From: Nitrosomonas aestuarii
GTDB lineage: Bacteria; Pseudomonadota; Gammaproteobacteria; Burkholderiales; Nitrosomonadaceae
Assembly: GCF_003046585.1 (NCBI RefSeq)
Contig: NZ_QAAE01000005.1
Coordinates: 124,001-188,000, forward strand
Direction: 5' to 3'
Length of the DNA: 64,000 bases
Under the pieces are notes generated by a model that saw only the letters and a program-made list of their open reading frames with translations, was not told the DNA's origin and made no database searches. Shown here one piece after another: positions 40,016-50,222 of this stretch. How positions within the stretch are numbered: position 1 is the stretch's first letter; every line of letters starts with the position of its first letter. The position numbers were made by a program, and so were the translations under genes.

Positions 40016-40288
40016 ATGAATGATAAGCAGCTGCGCAAGTCTGTAGAGAAGCAGATTAAACGAATGCAACGTGCTGAAAAAGAGCGTCCTACATTGTTGG
40101 CACAATCGGTATTTATGGGGACGCTGTCCTTGCTGTTCGTTTTGCCCGTCATTGTAGGAGCCTATCTGGGTATTTGGCTGGATGATAAGGCAGAAAGTTA
40201 TTCTATCCACTGGACAATAGGATTAATATTTGTCGGCCTTGTTGTTGGCATGATAAATGTCTACCTGTATGTACGGGAGCATCATTGA
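40016..40288 (+). CDS. atpQ: N-ATPase accessory subunit AtpQ
   Basis: This encodes 90 residues. A charged N-terminus (K-Q-L-R-K-S-V-E-K-Q-I-K-R) is followed by two membrane helices (F-M-G-T-L-S-L-L-F-V-L-P-V-I-V-G and I-G-L-I-F-V-G-L-V-V-G-M-I-N-V). Between them is the G-A-Y-L-G-I-W-L-D block of AtpI/AtpQ proteins. AtpI-like proteins help assemble the rotor ring. Its last four bases overlap atpB, so there is no room for the atpR gene that normally follows atpQ in such operons. Confidence 0.88.
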   Translation: MNDKQLRKSVEKQIKRMQRAEKERPTLLAQSVFMGTLSLLFVLPVIVGAYLGIWLDDKAESYSIHWTIGLIFVGLVVGMINVYLYVREHH

Positions 40289-40962
40289 TGGAAACGCCAT
40301 CGATAGTATTTTATGTCGGGCCGTTTGGAATTACCTCAATTGTGGTAACCACCTGGGGAATTATGCTGCTACTGGGTGTGTTGTGTTGGTTTGCAACAAG
40401 AAATCTGTCACTCATCCCGGGGCCGTTACAGACGATGTTGGAAGGCGTGGTGTCGACAATGGAAACCAGCATACAGAGTGTTCTGCCAGATCGTGCACAA
40501 CAATTACTGCCATTCATCGCAACGTTATGGATATACATCGTCACTGCCAACCTAACCGGCCTGATCCCGCAGTTACATTCCCCAACTGGAAATTTATCGG
40601 TAACAGCCGGATTGGCGGTATTAGTGTTTATCTCGGTGCATTGGTTTGGTATTCGTAATGATGGCATTCGCCAATATTTCAAGCACTACCTGAGCCCCAC
40701 ACCTTTATTGTTGCCATTTCACTTAATCAGTGAGATAACGCGTACGATTGCACTGGCAGTACGTTTGTTTGGCAATATTATGAGTCTGGAACTCGTGGCA
40801 TTGCTGGTTTTGTTGGTGGCGGGTTTATTGGTGCCGGTGCCATTGTTAATGCTGCATATTGTCGAAGCACTGGTACAGGCTTATATTTTTGGAATGCTGG
40901 CGCTGGTTTACGTTGCGGGCGCCATGCAATCACAACAGCATGAAAAAGGAAAAGATTTATGA
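40285..40962 (+). CDS. atpB: N-ATPase Fo subunit a
   Basis: This encodes 225 residues with five to six membrane helices. The essential stator arginine lies at R159 in I-A-L-A-V-R-L-F-G-N-I. Other family cues are T-A-N-L-T-G-L-I-P and E-A-L-V-Q-A-Y-I-F-G-M-L at the end. It forms the two ion half-channels at the rotor. It starts by overlapping atpQ, and the next gene overlaps its stop by four bases. Confidence 0.94.
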   Translation: MMETPSIVFYVGPFGITSIVVTTWGIMLLLGVLCWFATRNLSLIPGPLQTMLEGVVSTMETSIQSVLPDRAQQLLPFIATLWIYIVTANLTGLIPQLHSPTGNLSVTAGLAVLVFISVHWFGIRNDGIRQYFKHYLSPTPLLLPFHLISEITRTIALAVRLFGNIMSLELVALLVLLVAGLLVPVPLLMLHIVEALVQAYIFGMLALVYVAGAMQSQQHEKGKDL

Positions 40963-41231
40963 GCGACATGACCTGGTTTACGATTCTTTCTACCTTAGGT
41001 GCAGCGCTTGCTGTTGCCATTGGCATGATGTTCCCTGCACTGGCAATGGGTCGCGCAATCAGTCAGGCACTGGATGCGCTTGCGCGCCAACCGGAAGCGG
41101 AAAAATCGGTCATGCGTACTTTATTTATCGGTTTGGCCATGATTGAATCACTGGCTATTTATGTGCTGGTGATTGTACTGATTATCTTGTTTCGCAACCC
41201 ATTACTAGAATATCTCGTTACCGGGAGCTGA
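40959..41231 (+). CDS. atpE: N-ATPase rotor subunit c with a non-canonical helix-1 site
   Basis: This encodes 90 residues: a helical hairpin with the loop A-R-Q-P-E. Helix 2 has ion-binding E63 with S64 and Y68 (M-I-E-S-L-A-I-Y), as in Na+-type and N-type c subunits. In helix 1 the segment P-A-L-A-M-G-R-A has Met30 where N-type rotors usually carry Glu (P-A-L-G-E-G-R-A) and Na+ rotors carry Gln. So this ring has one carboxylate rather than two, and no helix-1 ligand. Ion choice cannot be read from this alone. Confidence 0.93.
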   Translation: MSDMTWFTILSTLGAALAVAIGMMFPALAMGRAISQALDALARQPEAEKSVMRTLFIGLAMIESLAIYVLVIVLIILFRNPLLEYLVTGS

Positions 41232-41239
41232 CAGGAAAC

Positions 41240-41989
41240 ATGGATTTTGACTGGACCACGTTCATACTGGAAATCATTAACTTCCTGATTCTAATATGGA
41301 TACTGAAGAGATTCTTGTACCAACCCGTCCTGAACGCCATTACCAGACGCCGTGAAGATATCGAAAAAAAACTGGCAGATGCACAGCGTATCGAAGCAGA
41401 AGCCAATGAACTCAAGCACCGGAATGAACAGTATCTAGCCGAGTGGGAAGTCAAGAAAGAAAATGAACAGGCACAGTTAAATGCAGAATTAGCGGCTTTA
41501 CGAGAAAGCAAGCTGGCTGAACTTGAGGTTAAAATCACCGAGGAAGCACAGCGTCGCCGTGTTCTGGACGAGCGGCGCCAGGCTGACTTTCAACGTTTAA
41601 TAGAGGAACAGGGCATAGCGCAAGGCGCACAATTTTCCAGCAAATTGCTGACCAGACTCGCCTCCCCGGAACTGGAGGACAGACTATACGTATTACTACT
41701 GGAAGATTTGCAAGGCTTACACGAACAAAACAGACATATTGTCACTGAAGCGATGTCTGAACCAGGATTACATATAAAAGTACAAAGCGCTTTTTCGCTG
41801 GATGAACAGAAACGCAACGAATTAACCCGATTACTTTTCAAGATGACTGATCGAGCATTGCCGATTGAATTTCATATAAACCCGGAACTGATTTCTGGAT
41901 TTCAGATAGACATTGGCCCGTGGATCTTACATGCCAATTTACGCGATGAATTAAAATTCTTTAGCGGAGCATTGCGACATGCCGGATGA
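41240..41989 (+). CDS. atpF: N-ATPase Fo subunit b with fused delta-like C-terminus
   Basis: This encodes 249 residues. An N-terminal membrane helix ([15 protein letters not shown]) leads into a long charged coiled coil (about 40-145), then a globular C-terminal part (about 150-249) that is not found in ordinary b subunits of about 156 residues. The operon has no atpH, and N-type b subunits are known to carry a delta-like extension that replaces it. It forms the stator stalk. It overlaps atpA by 11 bases. Confidence 0.92.
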   Translation: MDFDWTTFILEIINFLILIWILKRFLYQPVLNAITRRREDIEKKLADAQRIEAEANELKHRNEQYLAEWEVKKENEQAQLNAELAALRESKLAELEVKITEEAQRRRVLDERRQADFQRLIEEQGIAQGAQFSSKLLTRLASPELEDRLYVLLLEDLQGLHEQNRHIVTEAMSEPGLHIKVQSAFSLDEQKRNELTRLLFKMTDRALPIEFHINPELISGFQIDIGPWILHANLRDELKFFSGALRHAG

Positions 41990-43466
41990 CGCAGCCATCT
42001 CTGCCAATGCTCAGACCGACTCGCCACTCGCCAGGCAAGCAACCTGGTTGTCGCAATACCAGTATGGTTTGCGTTTATCTGAGCAGGGCACTGTCATCTC
42101 AGTTGGTGACGGTATCGCCTGGATTACCGGATTACCTTCCGCCCGCATGGATGAGGTGGTACAACTGGAAGATGGCAGCAATGCACTGGTATTTCATTTG
42201 GCACATGATCGGTTGGGGGCAATAATATTGCACCAGACCAGTCAACTCATTGCCGGCACGCAGGTCTTTCTTACGGGAAAACGGCTCAGTATTGGTGTGG
42301 GTAATGCCTTGCTGGGGCGCGTGATTGATCCATTAGGGATTCCGCTTGATGGAACCGGAGCCATTTCATTCAGCGCCAGTCGTTTACTGGACGTGCGTTC
42401 ACCGCCGATTATCGCACGTGATTTTGTTGCACAACCCATGTACACCGGCAACAAAATGATCGACACCATGATTCCTATCGGTAAAGGTCAACGGCAATTG
42501 ATTATTGGAGATAACGGCAGCGGCAAGAGTACCCTGGCTATTGATACCGTTATCAATCAACATGCCAAGGATGTTTATTGTATTTATGTATTGATTGGAC
42601 AAAAACGCTCCACGGTAGTGAATACCATTGAAACACTGCGCCGTAACGAAGCAATGACCTATACGGTCGTGGTAGTGGCAGAAGCTACCGCCATGCCGGG
42701 CATGAAATATCTGGCTCCATTTGCAGGCTGCGCAGTAGCGGAAGCCTGGATGGCTGCAGGGCACGACACGCTCATTGTTTATGACGATTTAAGCACGCAC
42801 GCGCGCAGTTATCGTGAACTTTCATTATTATTACGCAAACCGCCAGGCCGGGAAGCTTACCCGGGAGATATTTTTTTTCTGCACTCGCGCTTGCTCGAGC
42901 GGTCTACACGTCTGTCAGCAAAAGAGGGCGGCGGCAGCATGACAGCATTGCCAATCATAGAAACGGAACAGGGCGAAATTGCCGCTTACATTCCTACTAA
43001 TTTAATTTCAATTACCGATGGTCAAATTTATTTTGACCGTCAGCTATTTGCCCGTGGTTTTTTGCCCGCTATCGATGTTACGCGCTCGGTATCACGCATC
43101 GGCGGTAATGCACAGCACCCTGCCATCAAAAAAGAAGCGGGGCGGATGAAACTGGACTATCTGCAGTTTTTAGAATTGGAAGTGTTTACCCGTTTTGGCT
43201 CGCGACTGGAAGCCAGCATGGAAGCGCGCATCAGACGTGGTCAACTGTTACGTGAGATACTCAAGCAGGATTTACTTACACCTTTGTCTGTCGAATTTCA
43301 AATGGCCTGGTTGCTGGCTTATAATGAACAACTGCTGGATAACCTGGAACCCGAGCAAGTCAAAGCTTCTTTAACGCATCTGCAAGAACAGGTTAAAAAT
43401 GCGAGTATCCATATTGATGAAAGCCGTGATCAATGGAAGATGTTAGTGCGCACTTGGTTAAAATGA
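41979..43466 (+). CDS. atpA: N-ATPase F1 subunit alpha
   Basis: This encodes 495 residues. The P-loop is G-D-N-G-S-G-K-S at 177-184, replacing the G-D-R-Q-T-G-K-T of housekeeping alpha, which is typical for N-type operons. Other blocks are [36 protein letters not shown] and S-R-L-L-E-R. It holds the non-catalytic nucleotide sites. The gene begins inside atpF and is followed by atpG after seven bases. Confidence 0.94.
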   Translation: MPDDAAISANAQTDSPLARQATWLSQYQYGLRLSEQGTVISVGDGIAWITGLPSARMDEVVQLEDGSNALVFHLAHDRLGAIILHQTSQLIAGTQVFLTGKRLSIGVGNALLGRVIDPLGIPLDGTGAISFSASRLLDVRSPPIIARDFVAQPMYTGNKMIDTMIPIGKGQRQLIIGDNGSGKSTLAIDTVINQHAKDVYCIYVLIGQKRSTVVNTIETLRRNEAMTYTVVVVAEATAMPGMKYLAPFAGCAVAEAWMAAGHDTLIVYDDLSTHARSYRELSLLLRKPPGREAYPGDIFFLHSRLLERSTRLSAKEGGGSMTALPIIETEQGEIAAYIPTNLISITDGQIYFDRQLFARGFLPAIDVTRSVSRIGGNAQHPAIKKEAGRMKLDYLQFLELEVFTRFGSRLEASMEARIRRGQLLREILKQDLLTPLSVEFQMAWLLAYNEQLLDNLEPEQVKASLTHLQEQVKNASIHIDESRDQWKMLVRTWLK

Positions 43467-43473
43467 ATTTGAA

Positions 43474-44334
43474 ATGAGTAAGCGCCGCGAACTGAAAGAC
43501 CGCCTGACTACCTTGGGTGAAATTAAAAACATTATGGGCGCAATGAAGAATCTAGCGTTACTGGAAATACGCAAGCTGGATGTTTTCTTATCCACACAGC
43601 AACGTGTTGTTAACAGTATTGAAGCAGCATCGCAGGATTTTCTGAGTTTCTATTCCAATCTTCAGGCAGAATCAACGCATTTACAGCAACTCTGGATTGT
43701 GATCGGTTCTGAGCGTGGTTTTTGTGGTGACTTTAATAAAGCGCTATTGCAGTTTGTACAGACCCAAGCGACACAAACTAATATGCTATTGCTGGTTATT
43801 GGAAACAAATTGCATACCAAACTTCAGGATGATCAGCGAGTCGTAGCTTATATTACCGGTCATAGTGTTGCTGAAGAAATTCATGTTACATTGATACATC
43901 TGACCGAGGCACTCAATCAGCTGCGGCAGCAGTTAAAACTCGAACAAATTGGGCGCATCTGCGCAATTTATCACGATTATGAAAAAAGAACTGTAAGACT
44001 GAGACAGCTGTTACCACTGGCAATACCCGATATAAAATCAAACTTTGCTTATCCTCCCCTACTGAATCTGGAACCTGCACAGTTTCTGACGCAATTGACC
44101 GACCAATATCTTTATGCTGCGTTACATGAAGTTTTCTATACGTCTTTAATGGTGGAAAATCACATGCGGTTAGAACATATGGAAAACGCCATTCATCGTT
44201 TGGAAAAAAATGATGCGCAATTACGTCTGCACTACAACAGAGTACGCCAGGAAGAAATAATTGAAGAAATTGAAATCATTCTTTTGAGTGCGGAAGCTCT
44301 GTCAAATAGTGAAGAATCATTTTTTCGTTTATAA
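43474..44334 (+). CDS. atpG: N-ATPase F1 subunit gamma
   Basis: This encodes 286 residues. The N-terminal helix (L-K-D-R-L-T-T-L-G-E-I-K-N-I-M-G-A-M) and the C-terminal helix (R-L-E-K-N-D-A-Q-L-R-L-H-Y-N-R-V-R-Q-E-E-I-I-E-E) form the coiled coil of the central stalk. The middle has G-S-E-R-G-F-C-G-D-F-N, the family signature. It closes the operon. Divergence from housekeeping gamma is high, as usual for N-type enzymes. Confidence 0.93.
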   Translation: MSKRRELKDRLTTLGEIKNIMGAMKNLALLEIRKLDVFLSTQQRVVNSIEAASQDFLSFYSNLQAESTHLQQLWIVIGSERGFCGDFNKALLQFVQTQATQTNMLLLVIGNKLHTKLQDDQRVVAYITGHSVAEEIHVTLIHLTEALNQLRQQLKLEQIGRICAIYHDYEKRTVRLRQLLPLAIPDIKSNFAYPPLLNLEPAQFLTQLTDQYLYAALHEVFYTSLMVENHMRLEHMENAIHRLEKNDAQLRLHYNRVRQEEIIEEIEIILLSAEALSNSEESFFRL

Positions 44335-44707
44335 ATTGCTTATTGTCCGCTCATTTATATGGATACAAAATCAGACGCCGATAATCGGTTCTTTTAAGCA
44401 AAACAAGTGGCACAAAAAAATAGTATACTGGCTCGCTTTTAATCAAACGAACCGCCCAACAAGCCGTTGGAAAACTATCCGCGTTGTCGATGCAGCGTTT
44501 TACATAATAAATGAGCATTTTGAGCCTGTTTTTACCTTGCATCGGCTGCCTCGAAAATGTTTTTTAACGACCTGCTAATTAATTGCATGTTTCTAGCATT
44601 TTTTGTAAGTCGAAACGATGAACTTCAGCAGTTTCTAGTTTCCAGCTAAATACAGACGGAAACCATGTCGAATACCAACACCTACTTACTTTTTTGATTT
44701 TTTTATT
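44335..44707. other. Intergenic stretch after the N-ATPase operon
   Basis: No gene is supported. It contains repeat copy A (44458-44576), a member of the dispersed family described below, and no other recognisable structure. The GTG of the flippase lies just after. Confidence 0.5.
44458..44576 (+). repeat. Dispersed noncoding repeat, copy A
   Basis: About 119 bases with imperfect inverted ends: AACAAGCCGTTGGAAAAC at the left, AGCAGGTCGTTAAAAAAC as the reverse complement at the right. The right half carries CTGTTTTTACCTTG and CTGCCTCGAAAA, both shared with copy B. It resembles a short nonautonomous element. Confidence 0.7.
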
Positions 44708-46141
44708 GTGGACATAAAAGCAAAAGTACTTTCAGGGCTGCGCTGGACCATCAGCGCCCGTTTTGCAGCCCAGCTATTCAACTGGGTGGTAACTATTATT
44801 GTGATCCGGCTATTGAATCCGGAGGATTATGGCATTTTAGCCATGGCTACCATATTCGTTGCGTTTTTAATGGCACTGAACACACTTGGTCTGGATACAT
44901 CATTGGTTCAGAAAAAAGACCTGACAGAGACAGAGCGTGCGCGTATTTTTGGTGTTGCAATATTGGTCAATTTGTTTTTTTATTTCGGATTGTTTTTTTC
45001 AGCACCGTTTATCGCAAGTTTTTTTGACGAGCAACAACTGATCGCCATTATCAGAGTCCTCTCTCTTTCTTTTTTAATTGATATTTTCCTGATACTTCCT
45101 TTAGCAAATCTGGATAGAGAAATTGCATTCAAACATCGATCCATTGTCGAATTCATCACTACAGTATTCACCGGCCTGTCAGTGCTGGCATTTGCATATC
45201 ATGGATTTGGAGTATGGTCTTTGGTGTATGGGACGCTTATTTTACACACGACAAAAACCATTGGTCTTAATTTTATCGCGCCCAGTTGGTGCAAACCCGA
45301 TTTTACCTTCACCGGTTTGAAACAACACTTTTTTTTCGGTGGCTTTGTTTCGCTTGAAAGGGGTCTGTTAAGAATATATACGGAATCTGACAAATTCATC
45401 TGCGGCCGGATGATGGGTGCCGACTTGCTGGGTTATTTTTCCGTTGCATCGCATCTGGCATCGCTGCCGATTCAGAAGCTTGCGGGGCTTATCCAGTCCA
45501 TTGCCTTTCCAGCATTTTCAAAAGCAAAACAAATTACCGACAAGACCGGCACATATTTCTTACAGGCGAACCAGGTGGCCTGCGTCATTACGTTTCCGGT
45601 GTTTTTTGGTATTTCGTGCGTCGCACCCGAAATGACGATCATTTTACTTGGAGATAAATGGGAGCTTGTTATTTTACCGTTACAGATTCTGGCACTGGTC
45701 ATGCCGTTTAGAGCACTCGGCAACATCATAACTCCGCTTTTATGGGGAATAGGCAAGCCGAAAGTGAGTGCAACCAATTTGGTGATAGCCGCCACAATTA
45801 TGCCCATCGCCTTTGTGACAGGTGCGCATTGGGGCCTGGTGGGATTAAGTTTGAGTTGGGTACTCGTTTTTCCAATAATCTACTTTATTTTCCTGGCGAG
45901 AGCATGCCCGCTCATAGACATCAAGGTAACCGATTGCCTGAAGACCATGACGGGACCTGTCATTGCAAGTGTTTTTATGTATTTATCCGTTATTTACCTG
46001 AATCAATTTGCCTTCGGCTCATCGGGAGAAATACTGCACTTGGTGCAACTGATCGGTATCGGTGTCATCGCCTATTCATCGGTTATGATGCTTTTTTTCA
46101 AAAATGATCTTCTCAAGACATACCATACACTTAAAGGCTGA
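44708..46141 (+). CDS. Polysaccharide flippase (MOP superfamily, WzxC-like)
   Basis: This encodes 477 residues from a GTG at 44708, with about 12 to 14 hydrophobic helices. The N-terminus has L-S-G-L-R-W-T-I-S-A-R-F and R-L-L-N-P-E-D-Y-G-I-L-A-M, typical of the lipopolysaccharide O-antigen/capsule flippases of the WzxC group, followed by L-G-L-D-T-S-L-V-Q-K-K-D-L. The protein would move lipid-linked sugars across the inner membrane. No other polysaccharide genes are adjacent, so it is an orphan here. It lies after the N-ATPase operon and converges with the M50 protease. Confidence 0.88.
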   Translation: MDIKAKVLSGLRWTISARFAAQLFNWVVTIIVIRLLNPEDYGILAMATIFVAFLMALNTLGLDTSLVQKKDLTETERARIFGVAILVNLFFYFGLFFSAPFIASFFDEQQLIAIIRVLSLSFLIDIFLILPLANLDREIAFKHRSIVEFITTVFTGLSVLAFAYHGFGVWSLVYGTLILHTTKTIGLNFIAPSWCKPDFTFTGLKQHFFFGGFVSLERGLLRIYTESDKFICGRMMGADLLGYFSVASHLASLPIQKLAGLIQSIAFPAFSKAKQITDKTGTYFLQANQVACVITFPVFFGISCVAPEMTIILLGDKWELVILPLQILALVMPFRALGNIITPLLWGIGKPKVSATNLVIAATIMPIAFVTGAHWGLVGLSLSWVLVFPIIYFIFLARACPLIDIKVTDCLKTMTGPVIASVFMYLSVIYLNQFAFGSSGEILHLVQLIGIGVIAYSSVMMLFFKNDLLKTYHTLKG

Positions 46142-46196
46142 GAAAGATAAGTGCCGCAAAACCCGCACGGCATATGGTCTGTTCGAACACACTGAA

Positions 46197-47318
46197 TCAA
46201 CGTCCGATGGCCGAATGCAGTTGAAGAATCTTCAGTAAGTGTTCACGATCAATCCAACCGATAACTGCCGCTTCATCCATCACGGGAACTTGATTAATAT
46301 TCTGCTCCCGCATGATTTCCATTACTTCGAGTACGCTGTTGGCAGGCTTAACCGTATATAGACGCTCAAATGTAGTCATGACCTCGCACACCGGAGTATC
46401 TGCCCACTGTGCACGTGGACACTGTATTGCGTCATTTAGTGTTATCAGACCAACGATCTGGCCACCTTCAGTAACCAGCGCGAAGCGCTGACCGGTCAAC
46501 AGCATCTGCGTATCAATCCAATGCAGGATGCTCATGTCTGCCGTTATCGTCGGCACCTGTTTTTGCATGACATCGCCGACAAGCACATGTGCTGCCAGTT
46601 GCGACGAGAAATAGGCACGCCGACTGCCTTCGGCAGCGGCAAACAGAAACCAGCCTATTCCTATCAGCCAGATGCCATTGAACAACATGCCAGGCTGCAG
46701 ACCAACCAGTGCACCTATAAGCATCAGACCATAAGCGACCAGCTTACCGCCCAATACAGCCCACTGCATGCCCTTTGCAGCGTCTCCCGTAAACCGCCAT
46801 ACCAGCGCACGAAAAACACGCCCACCATCAAGTGGAAAGCCGGGTATCAAATTAAAAACAGCCAATACCAAATTAATCGTGGCCAACCAGTTAAAAGCTT
46901 CTGTGGCGATTGTACTGTATGACACAAACCCGAGTTTGAGAAGATAAAACAGGCCAGCCAGTAAAAAACTTACCAGAGGCCCTGCAATCGCAATATAAAA
47001 TTCGGTTGCCGCAGTATCGGCATCTTTTTCAGTTTGTGCAATACCGCCAAAAATAAACAACGTAATAGCGCGTACCTGAACACCCCGCGCAATCGCTACC
47101 AGACTATGTCCCAGTTCATGCAAGACGATACTGACAAAGTACATCAATGTAGTTACCAAAGCAGTCAGTACCACCGCTACCCCGCTCCATTCGGGATGTG
47201 TTTCTCTGAAATAGGCTGCAAGCACGCTGCTAAGCAGCAAAAAGACGATAAACCACGTGTAATGCACACCGATGCGAATACCTGCAATTGCACCGATACG
47301 CAATGACGATTCAAGCAT
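46197..47318 (-). CDS. Site-2 protease family (M50) protein with CBS domains
   Basis: This encodes 373 residues. The membrane part has the zinc motif H-E-L-G-H at about 67-71 and the third ligand in N-L-I-P-G-F-P-L-D-G-G-R-V, flanked by about six helices. The C-terminal third carries two CBS domains (V-M-Q-K-Q-V-P-T-I, V-M-T-T-F-E-R-L-Y-T-V; Q-V-P-V-M-D). These fit the site-2 protease subgroup with CBS, which cleaves transmembrane substrates and may sense adenylates. The neighbour on the left is a flippase in the other orientation, so function is not implied by context. Confidence 0.92.
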   Translation of the reverse strand: MLESSLRIGAIAGIRIGVHYTWFIVFLLLSSVLAAYFRETHPEWSGVAVVLTALVTTLMYFVSIVLHELGHSLVAIARGVQVRAITLFIFGGIAQTEKDADTAATEFYIAIAGPLVSFLLAGLFYLLKLGFVSYSTIATEAFNWLATINLVLAVFNLIPGFPLDGGRVFRALVWRFTGDAAKGMQWAVLGGKLVAYGLMLIGALVGLQPGMLFNGIWLIGIGWFLFAAAEGSRRAYFSSQLAAHVLVGDVMQKQVPTITADMSILHWIDTQMLLTGQRFALVTEGGQIVGLITLNDAIQCPRAQWADTPVCEVMTTFERLYTVKPANSVLEVMEIMREQNINQVPVMDEAAVIGWIDREHLLKILQLHSAIGR

Positions 47319-47840
47319 TTAACCTAAGTCCTCAATTGAATGTTGATTAGCGTGCGCTGTTGTTTTATCCTGACAGAATCCAACAAAGACGTGCAACCAA
47401 AATATTGGTTTTTATTCATTGTGTTACTCCTCTCCATAACGGCCAACTGAGTTTTTTAGGCTTCAGCACTCAAGTGATGCGTATGTGTCAAAGATAATGA
47501 TACTCCCCATTTTTATCTGGGGCGAATTTCTCTTTCGATGCATTTGCGGTCGTCTCAACTCTGTAAATTACAAAATTTGTGAAATTTGTAACTTGTAAAA
47601 ACAAATGAACGCTAACACGCTGTTGAAAAACTGTCTGCGTTGACACTGCGGCGCCAAATACAGACTCAGAATGCTTATTTGTTATGCATAACCCAGCTTT
47701 TTACTCGGCACATTATTTACCTCGCCCTTTGGACCGGCTTCCAGCCATCCAAAAACTGCTTGTAGCAGCTTTACCGACTGTTTTTACCTTGTATTACCTG
47801 CCTCGAAAAATTTTTTTCAACGGCCTGTTGATATTCGGAT
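47319..47840. other. Intergenic stretch with repeat copy B
   Basis: No gene is supported in about 520 bases. The right half (47614-47830) is the longest member of the dispersed repeat family. The left half shows no recognisable structure apart from the upstream region of the M50 gene. The stop of the GGDEF/EAL gene is at 47841. Confidence 0.5.
47614..47830 (+). repeat. Dispersed noncoding repeat, copy B
   Basis: About 217 bases. The ends are inverted: AACACGCTGTTGAAAAAC at the left and, read from the other strand, AACAGGCCGTTGAAAAAA at the right (15 of 18 match). The internal block TACCTCGCCCT...CGGCTTCCAGCC is shared with copy C, and the right end CTGCCTCGAAAA with copy A. Confidence 0.7.
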
Positions 47841-50222
47841 TCAAGTAATACCTTGTTGTTGCAGCATATCTTCCTGACCTACCGGGCGATCCAGATAATA
47901 GCCTTGTGCAAATTGCACGCCAAAATCTTGCAGTAGCTGAAGTGTTTCAGCATCTTCAACAAATTCAGCGACCAGCAATTTTTCCAGACCTTGGGCAATG
48001 TTTACCATCGCTTTTACAAAAATCTGATTTTCATGATTATTCGGCAAATCCCGAATAAACTCACCATCGATTTTTAGAATTTCGACGTTCAGGTATTTTA
48101 AATACGTAAAAGTCGAGAACCCACTTCCAAAATCATCCAAACATATTCTACACCCCGCCTGGTTAATGGCTTCGATGAATCGTTGCGCATCATGCAGGTC
48201 GGAAACAGTCTCAGTTTCAGTTAATTCAATAATCAGCCGCGTTGGAATAACGCCGTAATGGTTTAATTTTCCACTAATATAATCTGGCAATGACGGTTCA
48301 TCAAAAGAGCGTCCGGAAATATTGACTGCAAGCGTGGGTAGTTCAGGATACAAAGCCAGTAACGCAATACTATGATCAAGCACCCAACGATCAATTTCAA
48401 CAATCTGTGCATTTTTTTCAGCAAACGGTATAAAAGCACCCGGCATAATTAAATTTTCAGGATCGACGGTATCACGCATGCGTATTAGAACCTCAAAATG
48501 GCTGAGTTTACGCGTGTCTATATGGTGAACACCCTGAAAGTGCAATTCGAAGTGGCCACCTTCTAACGCTTGACCAATTCGACGACTCCAGTTCATGCGA
48601 TTAACCATCTGCACTGAGTTGCTACGCCCAGGATCATAAATTGACCAAGTATTTTTACCATGATTTTTTGCTTGATACATCGCCGTATCTGCGTGAGCAA
48701 TCAAATCTTCAACAGTATTTCCATGTTCCGGAAAAATTGCCACGCCCACGCTGGCGGTTAAACGTAAATTAGTATTGCGAAACCGAAAAGGGATTGATGC
48801 AATTTTGCTTATAATGCGTACCGGCAAAGCACTGACATCATCGCTTTGTCCCAGTGCGGCAATCAAGGCAAATTCATCACCACCCACACGCGCAAACATT
48901 TCAATCCCACGCACCAGGACACTGATTTCGTTAGCAGTACGCAATAACACACTGTCACCCACGCCATGCCCAAAAGTGTCGTTGATAAATTTAAACTCAT
49001 CCAGATCAAAATAAAGTAAGGCAAATCTATTACTATTACGCTGGTAGGCATTAATCATAAATGTAAGTTGTTTCTGGAATCGATGACGATTATATAATCC
49101 GGTAACAGGGTCATGCTCTGCGAGGTAAAGCAGTTGCTGCGCTGTTTTACGTTCATGGGTTATATCTTCGTACATCCACAGCCGCCCCAATAAACTCTCA
49201 TCTGTGTCTAATACCGGAAACGAAAACTGCGTTAACGTACGTCCATCATCAAAATCAATCTCGAAACGCTCACTCACTTCATACCTATCAATCACTTGAA
49301 GAACATGTTGCGAACATTGTTCCAGACAAACGAAACGATGCAGAAATTGTTTTAACAGATCATCAACATTCAGCCCGATCAAAGGCTTATTGGTATCAAT
49401 TGCCCATAGTTGAATAAAAGCAGGATTTGCAAAGGCAATGCGTTTCTTTTTATCTTCAAATAGAACACCGATACTCATCGCCGAAAGCAGTGCACGCATT
49501 CGGCTTCGCTCGAGTTCTGCTGATTCTTTCAATTTCCGTTGTCGTTGTTCGGAATTTTGTAGAGATCCCACCATGTCACGAATACTTCCCAGCAGTGGAA
49601 GGATCAAAACCCCACCAAATAGCAAAATAAAAAATGTCAGTTTAATCAATAAGTCGACATGTTCTTTGTCATCATCGACAAGTTGGTCGTGCAGATTTTC
49701 ATTTGCATTTTTATGCAGACGATTCAACTGTTCCGCGCGGACAAGTGTTGAAAGAACTAATGTTGACAAGTATTCATACTGAACTATATTGTCTAAATCG
49801 GTATCATTTAGAAGCGCTGCTTCTAATAAAGCAATTTCCTCTTGTAATCGTAGCAGCGTATGTTCTGTCGCTGTATCTGCTGTATCCGAAAACTGATATG
49901 CCACATCGTTAATAACACTGATGTAGCTTTCAATCGAATAAACAGCGTTATCATAAATGCCAACGATCGCCTCACTATTAATCGTGTTGTACTTGATGGT
50001 ATATCTGATTTTTTGAAGCGTCGCTATCAATTTGTCCGTATAAGAAATTGTGGGTAAGTGAAGGTAATTTATTTTGTCATAAAGACTTTGTTGCGCCCAC
50101 ATGTGTTTTACCAAGATAACTGCGAATAGAGCAACAGATATAATCAATAATCCGTTTAATACATAGACCCGATTTAAAATGGACATTTTATGCGTCATCG
50201 ATTTATTTAAAAGCGATTTCAC
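47841..50222 (-). CDS. Membrane GGDEF/EAL protein (PAS-containing)
   Basis: This encodes 793 residues from a GTG at 50222. Two membrane helices (about 17-38 and 208-230) enclose a helical periplasmic sensor. A PAS domain (V-L-F-E-D-K-K-K-R-I-A-F-A-N) follows. The GGDEF domain is intact (R-V-G-G-D-E-F-A-L) but its inhibitory site is R-G-I-E rather than R-x-x-D. The EAL domain has E-V-L, D-D-F-G-S-G-F-S and A-E-F-V-E, so phosphodiesterase activity is plausible. The GTG overlaps the TGA of the PhnD-like gene by four bases, which implies translational coupling: the binding protein probably gives the signal and the membrane protein sets c-di-GMP. Confidence 0.92.
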   Translation of the reverse strand: MKSLLNKSMTHKMSILNRVYVLNGLLIISVALFAVILVKHMWAQQSLYDKINYLHLPTISYTDKLIATLQKIRYTIKYNTINSEAIVGIYDNAVYSIESYISVINDVAYQFSDTADTATEHTLLRLQEEIALLEAALLNDTDLDNIVQYEYLSTLVLSTLVRAEQLNRLHKNANENLHDQLVDDDKEHVDLLIKLTFFILLFGGVLILPLLGSIRDMVGSLQNSEQRQRKLKESAELERSRMRALLSAMSIGVLFEDKKKRIAFANPAFIQLWAIDTNKPLIGLNVDDLLKQFLHRFVCLEQCSQHVLQVIDRYEVSERFEIDFDDGRTLTQFSFPVLDTDESLLGRLWMYEDITHERKTAQQLLYLAEHDPVTGLYNRHRFQKQLTFMINAYQRNSNRFALLYFDLDEFKFINDTFGHGVGDSVLLRTANEISVLVRGIEMFARVGGDEFALIAALGQSDDVSALPVRIISKIASIPFRFRNTNLRLTASVGVAIFPEHGNTVEDLIAHADTAMYQAKNHGKNTWSIYDPGRSNSVQMVNRMNWSRRIGQALEGGHFELHFQGVHHIDTRKLSHFEVLIRMRDTVDPENLIMPGAFIPFAEKNAQIVEIDRWVLDHSIALLALYPELPTLAVNISGRSFDEPSLPDYISGKLNHYGVIPTRLIIELTETETVSDLHDAQRFIEAINQAGCRICLDDFGSGFSTFTYLKYLNVEILKIDGEFIRDLPNNHENQIFVKAMVNIAQGLEKLLVAEFVEDAETLQLLQDFGVQFAQGYYLDRPVGQEDMLQQQGIT

